A stretch of 64,000 nt of DNA from Schistosoma haematobium (GCF_000699445.3 NC_067200.1:11989256-12053255), one strand, 5' to 3'; numbered from the stretch's first letter, positions 35,233-48,800 are shown. The notes: generated by a model not told the origin, from the sequence alone. A program made the numbers and translations.

Positions 35233-36094
35233 AATCAATCATCTGTTTGCTTAGTTATGAATGAACAAGATGTAAGATGGTTGAATGAAATGAGCAAGTA
35301 GCTTGGAACACAAATTTCGCTCTACCTCAAACTCGCCAATCGGAATGATATGCAGTATAGAAAGTGCAGATAATTCATATATCACTGGAACAATTGTCCC
35401 CTAGTGTCATGGTCGAAAAACGTTGTAATTCAGCCATAAATTCCACAACTAACATCTTTTAAGACTGCAACCTATAAGTCGCTAAATAATTCATGTTGAT
35501 TGACTTGTATTCTCCGTAACAATAGTTACCTAAGTAAGTATAAATATGTCTGTTGATATAATCTTAACTTTTTAATTTATTGTTATGGCTTAAATTGACG
35601 TTGTTCTTGTCATTACTGATTGGTTTCTTTACTACATATACAAATATCAGCAGCTTCAAACAGTGTATCAAAACACCATAGTTCAATACATGATGTAATA
35701 CATACGAATGTTCAGAAGTATACTGTGCATTATCCAGTGAATAATGCGTCGAGGTTTGAAATGATCGATATTCGATTTCAATCTCAATGTGAACAATAAC
35801 ACTGAAATACAGAACAACTGACTTATCGAGTCTCAAATCTGACGGAGCAGGCATCCTGGATACTATTATTAGCCATTATCCATCTTTAGTAGAACCTTTT
35901 GACGAGAAAATGGTGGGAAGAGGCAAGAAAAACAATTATTGATATGTATGATGTGTTTTCTCGTTCACAAATAATAAGGTAAAAGTTTGTGATGAATGTC
36001 TTTAGCACTATGATATTGATGATGGAAATAATGAAGGGAACGGTCAAGTGGATGAAAGTTTTTTAAGGACAGCGTCTAATGTGCTCTTATTAAC
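35233..36094 (+). repeat. Left arm of 862-bp inverted repeat
   Basis: Matches the reverse complement of 44988-45849 over its whole length. Most of it is identical by eye; the outer about 150 bp is nearer 90 percent. It includes a degenerate Sm-alpha SINE piece (35850-35885) and an open frame of 96 codons that is the same in both arms (35564-35854 minus) but has no recognisable domain. Confidence 0.9.
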
Positions 36095-36695
36095 TACGAG
36101 GTAGTGAATGAACTTGATGAAGATTTCTAATACTTTGCTTAGTGGTCATAATGAAATACAATCTCAGGGTCAATCAAACGCCTTGCTTTAACAGTGATCT
36201 TTATTCTCATGTTAACATTAAAGCTGTTTAAACAAGAAATTACACAGCAAATCATAAAGATGAGATCAAGTTTGTTAAAACTTTATCACGTGGAAAATTT
36301 CATTCTCGTAGTTCATGTGCATTTCGTAATGCCAAATGTCTTAAATGTGGTAAGATAGAACACATGCAGTCAGTATGCAAAGGTACTGTTCATTTTGCTT
36401 CAAGTAGTTATAGATCTTGTTATTTAGATCCCAATAATTCGGCTGTTCCTAATGACCATTTATCTTTGTCAACCATTTCGAAAGGCAATGCTCATATTCA
36501 AAAGCGATTATATGCATCGCTTGGTTCATGTGATAACTTTATTGTGGACACAATCAGTATAGAGTCTATTATTCAGTCAAGAACTTGAAATCTTTAGATC
36601 CTAATGTTGTGTAACGACCCACTGAAGTTTCAATATTGGGGATTACTGGACACAGACTGCCCATACGAGGATGTTGTGAATTGCTAATAAGAGAT

Positions 36696-38202
36696 AAACT
36701 GCACCCAAAAATTTTGAGACATATTGCACAACATATCGCGGCTCCACTGACTGTGATATTCAATATGTCACTTGACCAAGGTGTGTTATCTATGGACTGG
36801 AAGGACGCAATCGTCACTCCCATACATAAGACAGGACCAAGACAACTTCCATCGAACTACAGACCTGTAAGCCTTATCAGTGTTGTAGTTAAAATATTGG
36901 AAAGAATAGTCAAACGGACCATAATGGCATTTATGGAAAACCAATAACTTGCTAAACATAGAAAAACATGGTTTTAGAAAGGGTCTGTCTTGTACAACGA
37001 GCCTCCTTATAGCAAGGGAATTTTGGATAAAGGTGCTAGACAACGGAAACTCAGTGGATGATATCTACATAAACTTCAGTAAAGCTTTCGACAAGGTGCT
37101 AACTAATAGACTGTTATTGAAGTTGGAAAACCTTGGTATTGCTGAACCTATTTTAAAATGGCTTAAGGATTTACTAGTGGGTCGTAGACAGAAAGTAATC
37201 ATAAACTAGAAGTGCTCCATCTAGAGACAAGTACTTAGTGGAGTACCTCAAAGTTCCATCCTAAGCCCTTTACTTTTTATACTGTGCAAATGAACTCCCA
37301 AGTACGGTACAGTCCCCAATGTTATTATACTCTGACGATGTAAAAATCGGGCGAGTAATAACTGGAGACAAAGATGCATGTGCTCTTCAGGCAGAATTAA
37401 ATGATATGAATAGCAAGTCTAAAGAGTGGCTGATGCCTATCAATGAGGCAAAGTGTGTCTACATGCACTTGGGGATACAAAGGTTATTACGTACAACATA
37501 GGGGATGTGTCATTACCAGTAGTCCGGTCTCATAAGGATCTAGGGGTGACAGTGAGTAATGATCTTAAGACGACGGCCCATTGCCGAGAGGTCGTAGCCA
37601 AGGGGTTCCGAACCCTCTGGGCTTTAAAACGGACATTCACTAAGTTAGACACTACCATGTTCACCAGAGTATACACATCCTTAGTGAGAACTAAGCTTGA
37701 GAACTGCGTCCAGCCTGCAAGCCCCTGTCTAAAAGGTGACTCGGATATCCTAGAAATAGTACAGAGGGCGGCCACCCGTGCAATTCCAGAACTTTGGGGT
37801 TTACCATACAAAGAGCAGCTTGAAAAGCTGAACTTCTTTACTCTGTCCTATCGCAGATCAAGGGGAGATCTAATTTTGATGTACAGAATACTGAGAACTG
37901 ATTTTGGACTTAACCTATGCTCTTTTTTTCTTCCCACTAGATCGAGACATCTCAGAGGACATAGCAGGCGAGTAGAATAGACGAGAAAGAAGAAAATACC
38001 CGTGGCATACAGGTTTTCACACCGAGTCATCAATACTTGGAACCTGCTGCCCGAAGCAGTGGTGTCCACACATTCAACTGACTCTTTCAAGAGAAGACTG
38101 GAAACTCACAGAAGCATATTAGAAAAGGGATAACATAGGCCGTAGGTCTTCTGTCCTTTCTACACAAATCCGAATTTGAATTTAAAATCTGAATTTGAAT
38201 CT
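36696..38202 (+). mobile_element. 5'-truncated CR1/SR1-like LINE nested in the Gypsy element
   Basis: It starts inside the RT domain (KLHPKILRHIAQHI...), with LPSNYRPVSLISVV, FSKAFDKV and YSDD boxes, then the C-terminal region (SYRRSRGDLILMYRIL, FSHRVINTWNLLPEAVV). Several frame changes and stops separate the pieces. The 3' end is a short imperfect repeat of GAATTTGAA type. GAGAT stands at 36691-36695 and 38203-38207, and removing the insert restores the Gypsy frame (LLIRDDNSSYIP), so this is a well-supported insertion with target duplication. Confidence 0.85.
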
Positions 38203-38305
38203 GAGATGATAATTCTTCATACATACCTTAAGGAATTCGAAAAGGCTTAAAGTGGAGTTGTCTTTTCTAGTTTCTAAAGAAATTTCTGATGCTTAACTTA
38301 AAGAT

Positions 38306-39082
38306 TTGATAGCTACTTGTGTTCAGTGCAGTGAAGGTATGAAAATTCAGCCTATAAAACTTCAAGTACAGGGTAATCCAGTCTTTCTTAAAAGACGAAT
38401 AATTCCGTATGGTCTTCCAGAAGCAGTACGTAAGACATTAAACGACTTGTGTGCGAAAGGCATAATTGAACCAATTCAGTCTTCAGCATGGGGTACTCCT
38501 ATCGTCACGCCACTGAAGTCGGACGGCAAGACCCCTAGAATTTGTGGTGACTATAGATTAACATTGAATTCCCGTTTGTTGAAGCAAACGTGCACGACGG
38601 TAGAAGCTGAAGATATTCTAAATCGACTTCACGGTTCTAAAGTGTTCTCGAAAGTTGACCTAAAAGATGCTTATCTTCAATTTCCTTTAGATCAATCTTC
38701 ATCTATTTTGACGACAATTACCATTCCTTTTGGTCTGTTCAAATACAATTTCCTTCCATTTGGTCTAAGTTGTTCTACAGCCATATTTCAGGAAGTTATG
38801 AATAAAGTAGTTAGTGATCTTGAAGGTGTTGAAGTTTATCAAGATGATCTCATTGTTCATGGTTCTAATAAGGTAGTTCATGACCAGAGACTTATTGTTT
38901 TATTGCGTCGTTTAACTGAGAGGAATATTACAGTGAATCCAAATAAGTGCTCATTTTTTGTATCTAGTTTCGAATGTCTTGGATACCTAGTTAATGGTAA
39001 TGGTTTTAGACCAGATATGAAACGACTAGCTCCACTGACAAATGCACCGTCTCCAAAAATCTTACGGAATTACGTCCACTAG
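38306..39082 (+). pseudogene. Gypsy reverse transcriptase domain fragment
   Basis: 258-codon open stretch covering most of the RT palm and fingers, with motifs for template binding (GTPIVTPLKSDGKTPRICGDYR) and the YQDD catalytic box. The reading frame continues upstream to about 38285 and is lost near 39055, where ELRPLVGALQYYS-type sequence continues in another frame. It belongs to the element at 36230-40424 and is a clear Ty3/Gypsy type. Confidence 0.85.
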
Positions 39083-39266
39083 TGGGCGCTCTTCAATACT
39101 ATTCCCGTTTTACTCCTAATTATTCTTGTCGTGCAAATTGTTTATTTAATATTTTCACATCCAATCATTCAAATGGAGTGAGGAACAAGAGTCATGCTTA
39201 CGAAGTCTGCTGAAGTTTCTTCAAAGTGGTGCTGTTCTTCGAACGTACTCCCCTAATGTACATTCT

Positions 39267-40037
39267 GTGCTTATTACTGATGCATCACCTGTGGGAATTG
39301 GTGCAGTTTTGGAACAGGAAGGTAGACCAGTTATTTGTGTTTCACGCAAACTTACTGTTACTGGAAAAAGTTATTCACAAACTCAGCGAGAAGCATTAGC
39401 TTTGTTTTGCGCTCTTAAAAGACTTCATAAATATTTATTCGGAAAGAAACTCACCATTGTTACGGATCATGAAGCTTTAAAGTTTATTCATCACCCTAAA
39501 AAGTCCTTGGCATGTTCCTAAGCTGCTATGGTTCAACAATGGAGTATTGTTTTGAGTACATGTGACTATACGGTTCAGCACAAGAGTGCCAAACAAATTC
39601 AACATATTGACTACATTTCTCGACAGTCATTACAAGATAGACCTATTAATACTTCGGACTGTTTGTTAGTACAACCTTTACCAATGAGACGTTCAGATCT
39701 CATTAGAGAAACTCGTAGATATTTTGGATGTATACTCAGTGCTATACGGAAAGGCTGGACTGTTAATTTGAAACGTAGATTTCCTATCTATTATTCAAAG
39801 CGGGATGAGCTATCTACTACTCCTGATGGTATTCTGTGTTTAAATGATCGTGCTGTCATTCCTCCTTCATTGCGTAAATCTGTTCTTGAAGATCTTCGTA
39901 GTGGTTATTTAGGTGTTGAGAAAATTAAGTCATTGGCAAGGCTCACATGTTGGTGGCCAGAGATAAATGCAGATATATGTTGTACAGCGAACAATTGTGC
40001 AAAATGTCATCAGCTGAAAAATCATCATGCGAAGTGA
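39267..40037 (+). pseudogene. Gypsy RNase H and integrase zinc-binding region
   Basis: RNase H domain (TDASPVGIGAVLEQEGRP, TQREALALFCALKRL, TDHEALKF), then one in-frame TAA at 39519, then the tether and an integrase HHCC zinc finger ending in NCAKCHQLKNHH. In-frame TGA codons after 40034 cut off the integrase core that follows to 40424. These look like CpG-decay style CGA to TGA changes. Confidence 0.8.
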
Positions 40038-40424
40038 ACTCCATGACCAGTAACGTCTGAGGCCTGGCAGAGATTTCATGCAGACTACTGTGGTCTGTTT
40101 CTTGGCAAATACTATGCACTAGTAGTCATTTATTCTTTTTCAAAGTGGCCTGAAGATTTTTTCACAACTTCACCAAAGTCTGATTCCACAATCCAAGCCT
40201 TAAGAAAGGTGTTTCGCCGAGAAGGGGTTACCATGGTGTTAGTGATTGATAATTGCTCTGATTTTGCTGCAGATGCAGTCACTACCTGGTTGAATGGTAT
40301 AGGATGCAAACATCTGTTTACTGCTCCCAGACATCCTTGTTCTAATGGTCAGGCAGAACATTTTGTCAGGACATTGAAAACTGCTATTGATTCCATTGCC
40401 GCCTCAACATTTAATGAGTTTTGA

Positions 40425-41360
40425 GTACCGCATGTTCGAATCTCGATAGGAATTTCACTTCGTCGAGATATATCGTTTAGTTATTAACTTTAACTCTCTC
40501 ATCCAATCAGAATGATTAATCTAAACCTGTTTCAACACGAAACAAAGGTGCCGTATTAATTCGCTTTTTCAGTTCTTCGCTTTCACGATAAAGTTTGACT
40601 GAAGTAAACCGAACTAAATCAATTCAATCCACAACGGAAATGGCGTCGAGTAAAATTAATTCAGTGAACACTTCATCAACACAAGATAGTGACGTACGTT
40701 TTTTCGTTCCTTCAAAACAACTGAATGTTCTACTGAATCATTCTCATAAGTAGCCTCGACATTTTAGTTAAACAATTTTCCGGAATGTTTTATTTTTCCA
40801 GACCAAGTCATAGAACAGTGTTGGATTATTTTTTGGAGAAAGCGACAACTATGGCGATTCCACGTACCGTAAGGGGGTTAAAAGGGTTATGGCTTCTAAT
40901 TTTTATCTATTATCAACTAAAATTCAGCTTCATTTTAACTTCGTTAAAATAGTTTGATTAAATGACTTTGGATGAACTACACTTGAGCACAGAAATTCCC
41001 AGTGGATAATGGAAATTACGTCGTCAAAATTAGTACTTCGTTCGTTAAAACGTTTTTGCAAAGCTTCAACCTAACCCTATGGATTCTTACGTTATAAAAC
41101 AGTCAATTGCCGATGATTTATTTCAAACGGCGTCTGGATAAAATTACATTTACAAAAATGACGCCCAAATGATAATGATCAAATCGACATTTTTACTGGT
41201 GACGATTGAGTATGTCACAAGTCTAGCTTTGATGCATACACTAAGCAATAAACTTCTAGAATTGTAACAGTGTAAATACTGGCTAGTGATTCAAAAAAGA
41301 TTTAAATTGGATCAAGTTATTTTCTGTGCTTTAAATTCAACTTTAACAACTTGTAGACTT
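40425..41360. other. Gene-free stretch between the Gypsy and RTE elements
   Basis: Probably Gypsy 3' region. 40640-40693 reads MASSKINSVNTSSTQDSD up to a GTACGT that could be a donor; a single short frame is too weak to call a gene. Confidence 0.35.
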
Positions 41361-41361
41361 A

Positions 41362-44300
41362 CGTACTTACTTACGCCTGTTACTCCTCGTGAAGGAACAT
41401 AGGTCTCTCACCAGCATTCTCCACCCAACCCTGTCCTGAGCAATCCTTCACAGCTCTTCCCAGTTGTTATTCATCCTTTTCATATCCGCTTGTATTGCCC
41501 TACGTAATGTGTTCTTTGGCCTTCCTCTTTTTTACTTCCCTTCAGGATTTCATGTTAGGGCTTGTATCATTTTGCAGTTTGATGATTTGCGTAATGTATG
41601 TCCTATCCATTTCCATCTTCTTTTCCTAATTGCCTCTTCAGCTGAAAGCTGGTTTGTTCTCTCCCAGAGAAGGCTGTTGCTGATGGTATCCGCTCAGTTG
41701 ATGTTGAATGTCTTGCGAAGATAGATATTTGTAACTACTTGAAGCTTCTTGATGATTGTTGTAGTAGTTCTCCAAGTTTAGCTCCGTACAGTAGAACTGC
41801 CTTGGCATTTGTGTTGATGATTGTGACTTTGATATTGGTTGAGAGACAGTTGTTTTGAGTTCTATATGTTCTTCAATTGTAGGAATCCGCATTTACGTCC
41901 GCATCTAATCCTCCCTGTTCATCGGTGATGCTTCCCAGGTACATGAAAGATTCTAGATCTTCACCATTAAGTGTGGTTGGATTGGTGTTCTCTGTGCTGT
42001 GTTTGAGGATCTTGATTTTCCCTTTGTGTACGTTGAGGCCTACTGATGCAGAGGATGCTGCTCCACGAGTTGCGTTCATCTGCATTTGTTCGTGTGTATC
42101 GGATAGGAGGGCTAGGCCATCTGCGAAGTCCAAATCGTCTAATTGGTTCTGAGCTATCCATTGTATTCCGTGTTTTCTCTGGGATATCGAGGTCTTCATA
42201 ATTCAGTCGATCACCAGAAGAAAGAGGAAGGGAGAGAGTAGACAGCCTTGTCTGACGCCGGTCCTCAGTTGAAATGCATCTGTCAGCTGTCCACCATGCA
42301 CGACCTTGCACTGTAGTCCGTCGTATGAGTTCCGGATAATATTGACAATCTTCTCAGGAACTCCGTAGTGTCGAAGAAGTTTCCATAACGTCCTCCTATC
42401 TACACTGTCGAATGCCTTTTCATAATCAATGAAGTTGATGTACAGTGACGAGTACCTCTCAGGTGATTGTTTGACAGTAATCCGTAGTGTCGCAATTCGG
42501 TCTGTGCACGACCGATCCTTACTGAATCCAGCTTGTTCATCTCGAAGTTGGGCATCTACTGTGTCGTTCATCCGGTTCAGCAACACTCTATGGCAGACCT
42601 TCCCTGGTACTGTCAGTAGTGTGATGCCAAATCTTCCCGAATGGAACATGGATTATCTTCACAGTTGCTTCTTTGTCTGACTTCAGTGCTTCAGCTGGTA
42701 TTTTGTCAGGTCCTGCTGATTTTCTACTCATGATTTGTCTGATGGCCATTCTGATTTCTTCCGTCGTTGGTGTGTGCTGCTTCGATGTCCGGGGGATTTA
42801 ATGGAGCTGGTTATTCAAGAGTTCATCGAGGTATTTTATCCATCTGTTCCGCTGTTGTTGAATTTCAGTGATTGGCATTCCTTCTTTGTCCTTGACTGGA
42901 CTCTCTAGTTTACTGAATTCTCAGTGCTAGTTTCTTCGTTGTATCATATATTTGCTTCATATTTTCATCTCTTGCACCTTTCTTCGCCATCGTTGCTAGT
43001 TCTTCTACGTATTTCTGTTTGTCGGCTTTAATATCCTTCTTCCCTTGTTTGTTGGCCTCAATGTATTCAGCTTGTGCTTTGATTTTCTCTGCTCGTGTTC
43101 GGCTATTGTAAATTACCGTTTTCTTGTTCCTCCTTTACTTGATCTTGTTCAGTGTTTCTAGAAAGATGCATTCCTTATAATGATGCTTATTGCGCCCTGG
43201 AACCTCATGACACGTTAAGGTTAGTGCTTCTTTGGTACGTTTCCAGTTGTCCTACATAGTAGTTTCTTCTTCCTTTAGTAGATCCTGTAAGGCATAGAAG
43301 CGGTTGTTGAGAGCTATCTTGAATTCGACGAATTTGTTAGTATCTCAAAGAAAGGCTGTATTGAACCTTTGTAATGCCGTTCTCCCAGTTGTCCATTGTT
43401 TCTTTAGCTTCAGTTTCATCTTGGCCACTGCCAGGTGATGATCCGAATCTATGTCAGCTCCTCTCTTGATTCTCACATCCTGCATTGTCCTTTGGATTAA
43501 TTTATTGATGTAAATATGATTTATTTGGTTCTCTGTGGTGTGGTCCGTTGAGATCCATGTAGCTTTGTGTATACGTTTGTGTGGAAATATTGTGCTGCCT
43601 ATAATCAATTTGATGAATGCATATGAATTTGCAAATCCTTCCCCATTTTCGTTTCTCCCTCTCAGTCCTATTCGTCCCGTAATATCTTCATATCCGTTGT
43701 TGTCTATTCCGACTTTGGCGTTTAGATCTCCCATCAGAATGGTGAGGTCCTTTCTTGGGCACTTCACTATGATTGATTGTAGCCTCTCATGGAATTGATC
43801 TTTGTTGTCGTCTTTGCTGTCATTGTTGGGTGCATAACATTGGATAATATTCATTGTGATGCCCTCCTTCTTTGTCTTGAATGATGCTTTAATGATTCTG
43901 AATCCATGAGATTACCATCCTACAAGTGCATTTCGTGCTACTTTGGACAGCATTAGAGCAACTCCCTGAGTGAGTGTAGCAATATCCTCTTCGTGACCGG
44001 AGTATAGCAGCATCTCTCTCGTATCTAGCCTTCGCAGTCCAGCTTGAGTCCAGTGAGTTTTGCTGATTCCAAGTACTGCCAAGTCGTATCTCCTCGTTTC
44101 CATTGCTATTTGACTAGTCTTTTCGGTCTCGCACATTGTCCGGACTTTCCATGTACCCATAAAAATTGTTGCTCTGTTTGTTAGAAGGGTCATCAACCTT
44201 GTGATTTCCGAAGGAACTGGACTTTCATAATGAGGCATCATAAATCTTCTAAATGAGGACCTTCTAACTCCCAGGGTAGAGTTTAAATGGTTTAAATTAT

Positions 44301-44440
44301 TTTTTCTGGTGAGCGTTTTTTTAGCGAGCTGGTTTTCCACGGGATGTGGTCGCTAACCCTATGCCCAACCCTCCTCCTTCGCCCGAGCTCGGGATCGGCC
44401 GTAGCTTCAGAAGAGTAACAGGCGGAGTCGGAGATACAAA
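41362..44440 (-). mobile_element. Near full-length, decayed RTE-type LINE (SR2/Perere-like)
   Basis: On the minus strand: leader with a CCCGAGCTCGGG-type motif (about 44380-44400), endonuclease N-part (43912-44340), endonuclease C-part (43345-43854, YAPNNDSKDDNKDQFHERL, GDLNAKVG, SDHHLAV), RT (42203-42649, EKAFDSVDRRTLWKLLRH, GVRQGCLLSPFLF), RT C-part (41873-42199) and a 3' tail of ACTT/TAAG repeats at 41362-41375. Frameshifts and stops break the frame. Key residues have changed: the usual GISETHW reads GISKTHW, and FADD reads FADG. It is dead by sequence. About 3.1 kb, the usual RTE length. Confidence 0.88.
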
Positions 44441-44554
44441 ATACTGGGCAAAATACAAATAAAACGAATACGTATAAGATATTGGCTACATTGCTCACCA
44501 GTTGATAGTCAAGTAAATACCAGCTGAACCAGAGCCAACCTCAATCACTGTGAA

Positions 44555-44860
44555 ATGTAGCTGGCACTGGAATTTACGATGTGTAGTTCGTCCTATTTAA
44601 GACTTATCAGGTAGTTGTACCTGATCCTGGAGTTGATATTTAGTCAGCGTTACAAGTCTTAAAGAGAACCAAACGCCAATCCTGGGTTCTACCGCTAACC
44701 ACGTATCATCTGTTCTATACTTATCTTGTGTCATAATAGTTTTATCGCGACCACCCATACAGGATGCACATATACCAAACAAGATTGATGAAGTTTCAAC
44801 AAAAAGATAGTTCAAATCATTACAAACAGAATGAGTCACTTGGGTTGCTATTAAAGGTAG
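44555..44860 (-). mobile_element. Sm-alpha-like SINE, degenerate
   Basis: Minus-strand head and hammerhead relic (CTGATAAGTCTTAAATAGGACGAA) from 44555 to about 44720, with body-like sequence (CATACAGGATGCACATATACC) to 44860. Adjacent to the 5' end of the RTE at 41362-44440. Confidence 0.55.
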
Positions 44861-44987
44861 GATCAGACTGATCATTTATGAGCATAACTTTACGTCGACA
44901 TACGTTTGATTATTATCCTCAAAATATTCCACATCATCAGTACCTATTATCATCATCATCCCTTTCCGGTACTTCTCTAACGCTGTC

Positions 44988-45849
44988 GTTAACAAGAGCA
45001 CATTAGACGCTGTCCTTAAAAAACTTTCATCCACTTGACCGTTCCCTTCATTATTTCCATCATCAATATCATAGTGCTAAAGACATTCATCACAAACTTT
45101 TACCTTATTATTTGTGAACGAGAAAACACATCATACATATCAATAATTGTTTTTCTTGCCTCTTCCCACCATTTTCTCGTCAAAAGGTTCTACTAAAGAT
45201 GGATAATGGCTAATAATAGTATCCAGGATGCCTGCTCCGTCAGATTTGAGACTCGATAAGTCAGTTGTTCTGTATTTCAGTGTTATTGTTCACATTGAGA
45301 TTGAAATCGAATATCGATCATTTCAAACCTCGACGCATTATTCACTGGATAATGCACAGTATACTTCTGAACATTCGTATGTATTACATCATGTATTGAA
45401 CTATGGTGTTTTGATACACTGTTTGAAGCTGCTGATATTTGTATATGTAGTAAAGAAACCAATCAGTAATGACAAGAACAACGTCAATTTAAGCCATAAC
45501 AATAAATTAAAAAGTTAAGATTATATCAACAGACATATTTATACTTACTTAGGTAACTATTGTTACGGAGAATACAAGTCAATCAACATGAATTATTTAG
45601 CGACTTATAGGTTGCAGTCTTAAAAGATGTTAGTTGTGGAATTTATGGCTGAATTACAACGTTTTTCGACCATGACACTAGGGGACAATTGTTCCAGTGA
45701 TATATGAATTATCTGCACTTTCTATACTGCATATCATTCCGATTGGTGAGTGTGAGATAGAGCAAAATTTATATTTCAAGCTACTTGCTCATTTCATTCA
45801 ACCATCTTACATCTTGTTCATTCATAACTAAGCAAACAGATGATTGATT
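44988..45849 (-). repeat. Right arm of 862-bp inverted repeat
   Basis: Inverted partner of 35233-36094, of the same length. The arms enclose 8.9 kb holding the Gypsy element and an RTE element. No target duplication is visible outside the arms. Confidence 0.9.
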
Positions 45850-48800
45850 TTAGTAAACATCTACCAGATGTAATTGAAGCTGGACATCATGTACATCTTT
45901 ACTTTATAATAAGGTATGTGTTAATTTGTGATAGATCGAATCGCAATTTTTGATAGGATCCTGATCATAAATATCACTATGAACCTATTAAGAAATCTTC
46001 CAGATCGACTAGTGAAGCTCTACAATATTGAAGTCTGCAGTCAATTTGAACCACGTCAATTTCAGTTTAGAATTGTTAGAATGAGAAAACTTATAGAATA
46101 TTGTGACCTGTGAGAAATTACTCTTATAAATCACATTGGCTGCATAACATCAATACTCTTTGAATGATACAATTTTCCAGGAATCGAAGTATCATTCAAC
46201 ATAGTGTTGAATGAACCAGAAATTTAAGTGATGAATGAATAGCAAAATATCACAGTATTCAATCTGTGTAGATTTCGATTATTCAAGACATCAATCAAAC
46301 TAAGTGATGCCGCTTGAAACGAACGATACTGAGTTCGAGTCACAGAGAGAACATCAATTCTGGGATGCAGGTATATCCAGCTGCCGAGTGACAAATAGGG
46401 AGAAAAGCGCATCATGGATTCCATTGCTAGTCACCAGCCATCTTTCCTGATACAGATTGAATTATATTGTGTGACTACCATATGAGTACAGACGAACGTA
46501 TTGTATTCGTAATTAGAAATCGAACAGTCTTCAAGTACAAAGGTATCAGTAATTTGTACAAACGCCATAGACCTGTAAATCGTGTGAATTGAGGAATAAG
46601 ACTTGAAACATTGAGAATTCCGTCTGATTCATCACATTGAATATAACATCACATCAAGTACTATCATTTCTGTAATATCCAATAAAATATTCAAAGTAAT
46701 ATTGATTACTTCTTCAATCTCAGTGTAAACAACGTGTTTGTCTAATGAACAAACATATTCTTGTTGACCTCTTTTATTTATAGAATCAGCTATGATTATA
46801 CTTTGTTATCATTTATCACCTCATTCCATCTCAAATAACCAATAAACATGATAATGTATATAGTCTATTCTGTTTAGTGAGCGTTATATGAATGTTGGTT
46901 AGAATAAAACAACATCGTTCTCTAATAATATGTTGTTTATTTGTCTGATAATCACCTGCCCACAAACATCAAAGGTGAGTGAAATTCTCATTTTATAAAT
47001 TATTACTACTTTTCTAAAAAAGGAGATGAAGTGAAAGCAAATGTTCTGGTTGTCGATTCATAGATGCTCTTGCTCCAGCTATGAATAAACGCTCCAATCA
47101 TTTACCATCTCAGTTGTATTGTTCAACTAACTTCATATAAGGGTAAGTCTTCTTTGGGACTCCTGTTTTGTTACACTTCTGATAGACTTACATACACTGA
47201 ATGAGTTGCATAGCACAAAACATGGAGTGTATCTCTCTGGTGATGTGAAGTTAAACTACTATAGTGAATGCGACAATGCTTGAATCCATGTATCAATCTG
47301 GGCTAGGCCACCTTTAAAAAACTGGAACCACCGGACGGCCGTTTAGTACAATACTCATGAATCCCAATGTTAAAATTACTGCAATCTCAACGGATACCCA
47401 CTCTGACAATATTACAATGCTGTTGAAAGTTTTGTTAGGGAAAGAAAAGTCTCATATATATTCCATCATTTGATGCCATTATTAACGCTAACACTCCATT
47501 TAGAGAAAATCTGAGTGACGTTAAAAACCTTCTATAACTTCGTAAATTTTCTGGTACATAAATTTTGTTTTATTAATTTGAAAGTTACTTCATTTTAATT
47601 AACGTACAAGTTCTTGGAGATGTTAGATGCAAACTAAGGTTTGGACTGAAAAATAGCTGTCTAGGTGGGTTAGATATGCGCCCTTGCCCAGTTGAAAGCA
47701 AAACATTGTGATTGGGTAAACTGACGGTTCTGAAATTCATTACAAATTTAAATGTACACTACTACCTAAACAAATATGACCACCCAGCTATTCAGCCAAT
47801 AATTGTTCAATGAATCAAATATAAATTACAATAAATAAAGAAGTTGATAAAGGATGAGAGAAAATTACCAATCGCAACAAATCAGTGTTATTCCATCCTA
47901 TCTGGCTAGATCACGCATAGATTCATTGAAAAACACATTATTTGATTGCTTTATAACACAGAATGCTTTCAATTCTGCAAGTGTGCCACAATTCACAGTC
48001 AGTAATGTACAATTCTAGTCAATACAAGCAGCACAATCAAAAGGAGGAACAAACCAACATAAATGCAATTCAGGAAGGAACGTGAAAGCTTACTGAAGGC
48101 GTAAGAAAAATAACAACTATAGTAAAATACAAATATGACTAACTCAAATGGAATGAAAAAGGATAACAAAAATATACAACTGAAGGAACAACAATAGGAA
48201 CAAACTACAAATGTATACATGGAAGGATTTTTCACACATACACAAAACCTTCAAAATGGATCTTACAGGAGGTATTATTTCATTCAAAACATCAGTGACA
48301 AATGTTGTGTAAACGAATTATTCTTTTTAAAATCAACGTTTGATAAAGAGATGAGTTAAGAGCAAAAGTAATCAGTTTAAAGACGTTTATTTAAACTGTA
48401 AGGATAAAAGGTATTATACTTTACAAAACCAGTTATTTCACAGTAAGAATGATGATCTGAGTGCTCATTATGGAAGCGGTTATTTCATCATTATGAGATA
48501 TGTTGTCCAATGTTAATATCCGTCGTTAGAACGTGCTAGAATATCACTCACCATATGTGAATGTGTATATCAGTCTGAGAATAATGTTATGCATTGAACA
48601 AACTTCCATTGATGAAGTAACTGTAAAACCTTAAACTTGTTGTACTTATAAAAGAACTGAAAATGTTGAATAGGCTGATGTTAGCGTTCGATGGTGCCTG
48701 AATTTATAATGATCGATCACCCAATTGTTAATGTACTTTACTTGACAGCTTTTTGAAGAGCGAAGCAAAGTTGTTGTAGTCAACACAATGTGAACTTCAC

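Larger units (their letters stand above)
36230..40424 (+). mobile_element. Decayed Ty3/Gypsy LTR retrotransposon, gag end to integrase
   Basis: In order on the plus strand: a zinc knuckle CLKCGKIEHMQSVC (CX2CX4HX4C, about 36337-36380), a protease region with GITGHRLPIRG (36636-36668), reverse transcriptase (38306-39060, FSKVDLKDAYLQFPLD and active site YQDDLIV), RNase H (39267-39521, ITDASPVGIGAVL), the integrase zinc domain (HHCC, ending CCTANNCAKCHQ near 40010) and the integrase core to 40424 (Asp in HADY, Asp in VIDN, Glu in NGQAEH). It is broken by a LINE insertion at 36696-38202, a frame change near 39055, an in-frame TAA at 39519, and TGAs just after 40034. No LTR pair or primer-binding site could be recognised, so boundaries are uncertain. 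It cannot encode a working polyprotein. Confidence 0.85.

Noticed and set aside
36569..37043. Minus-strand frames opposite the CR1-like LINE
   Set aside because: Shadows of the plus-strand RT coding sequence.
40640..40693. Short first exon reading MASSKINSVN... with a GTACGT donor
   Set aside because: Too short and isolated; no second exon found, and it may be Gypsy 3' sequence.
35233..45849. A Maverick/Polinton-type element because of the long inverted arms
   Set aside because: No DNA polymerase B, packaging ATPase or capsid-like frame between the arms, only Gypsy and LINE relics.
47999..48235. Hydrophobic 78-codon frame as a membrane protein
   Set aside because: Low-complexity TTC/TTG-rich reverse strand of an A-rich stretch, with no supporting splice or family signal.
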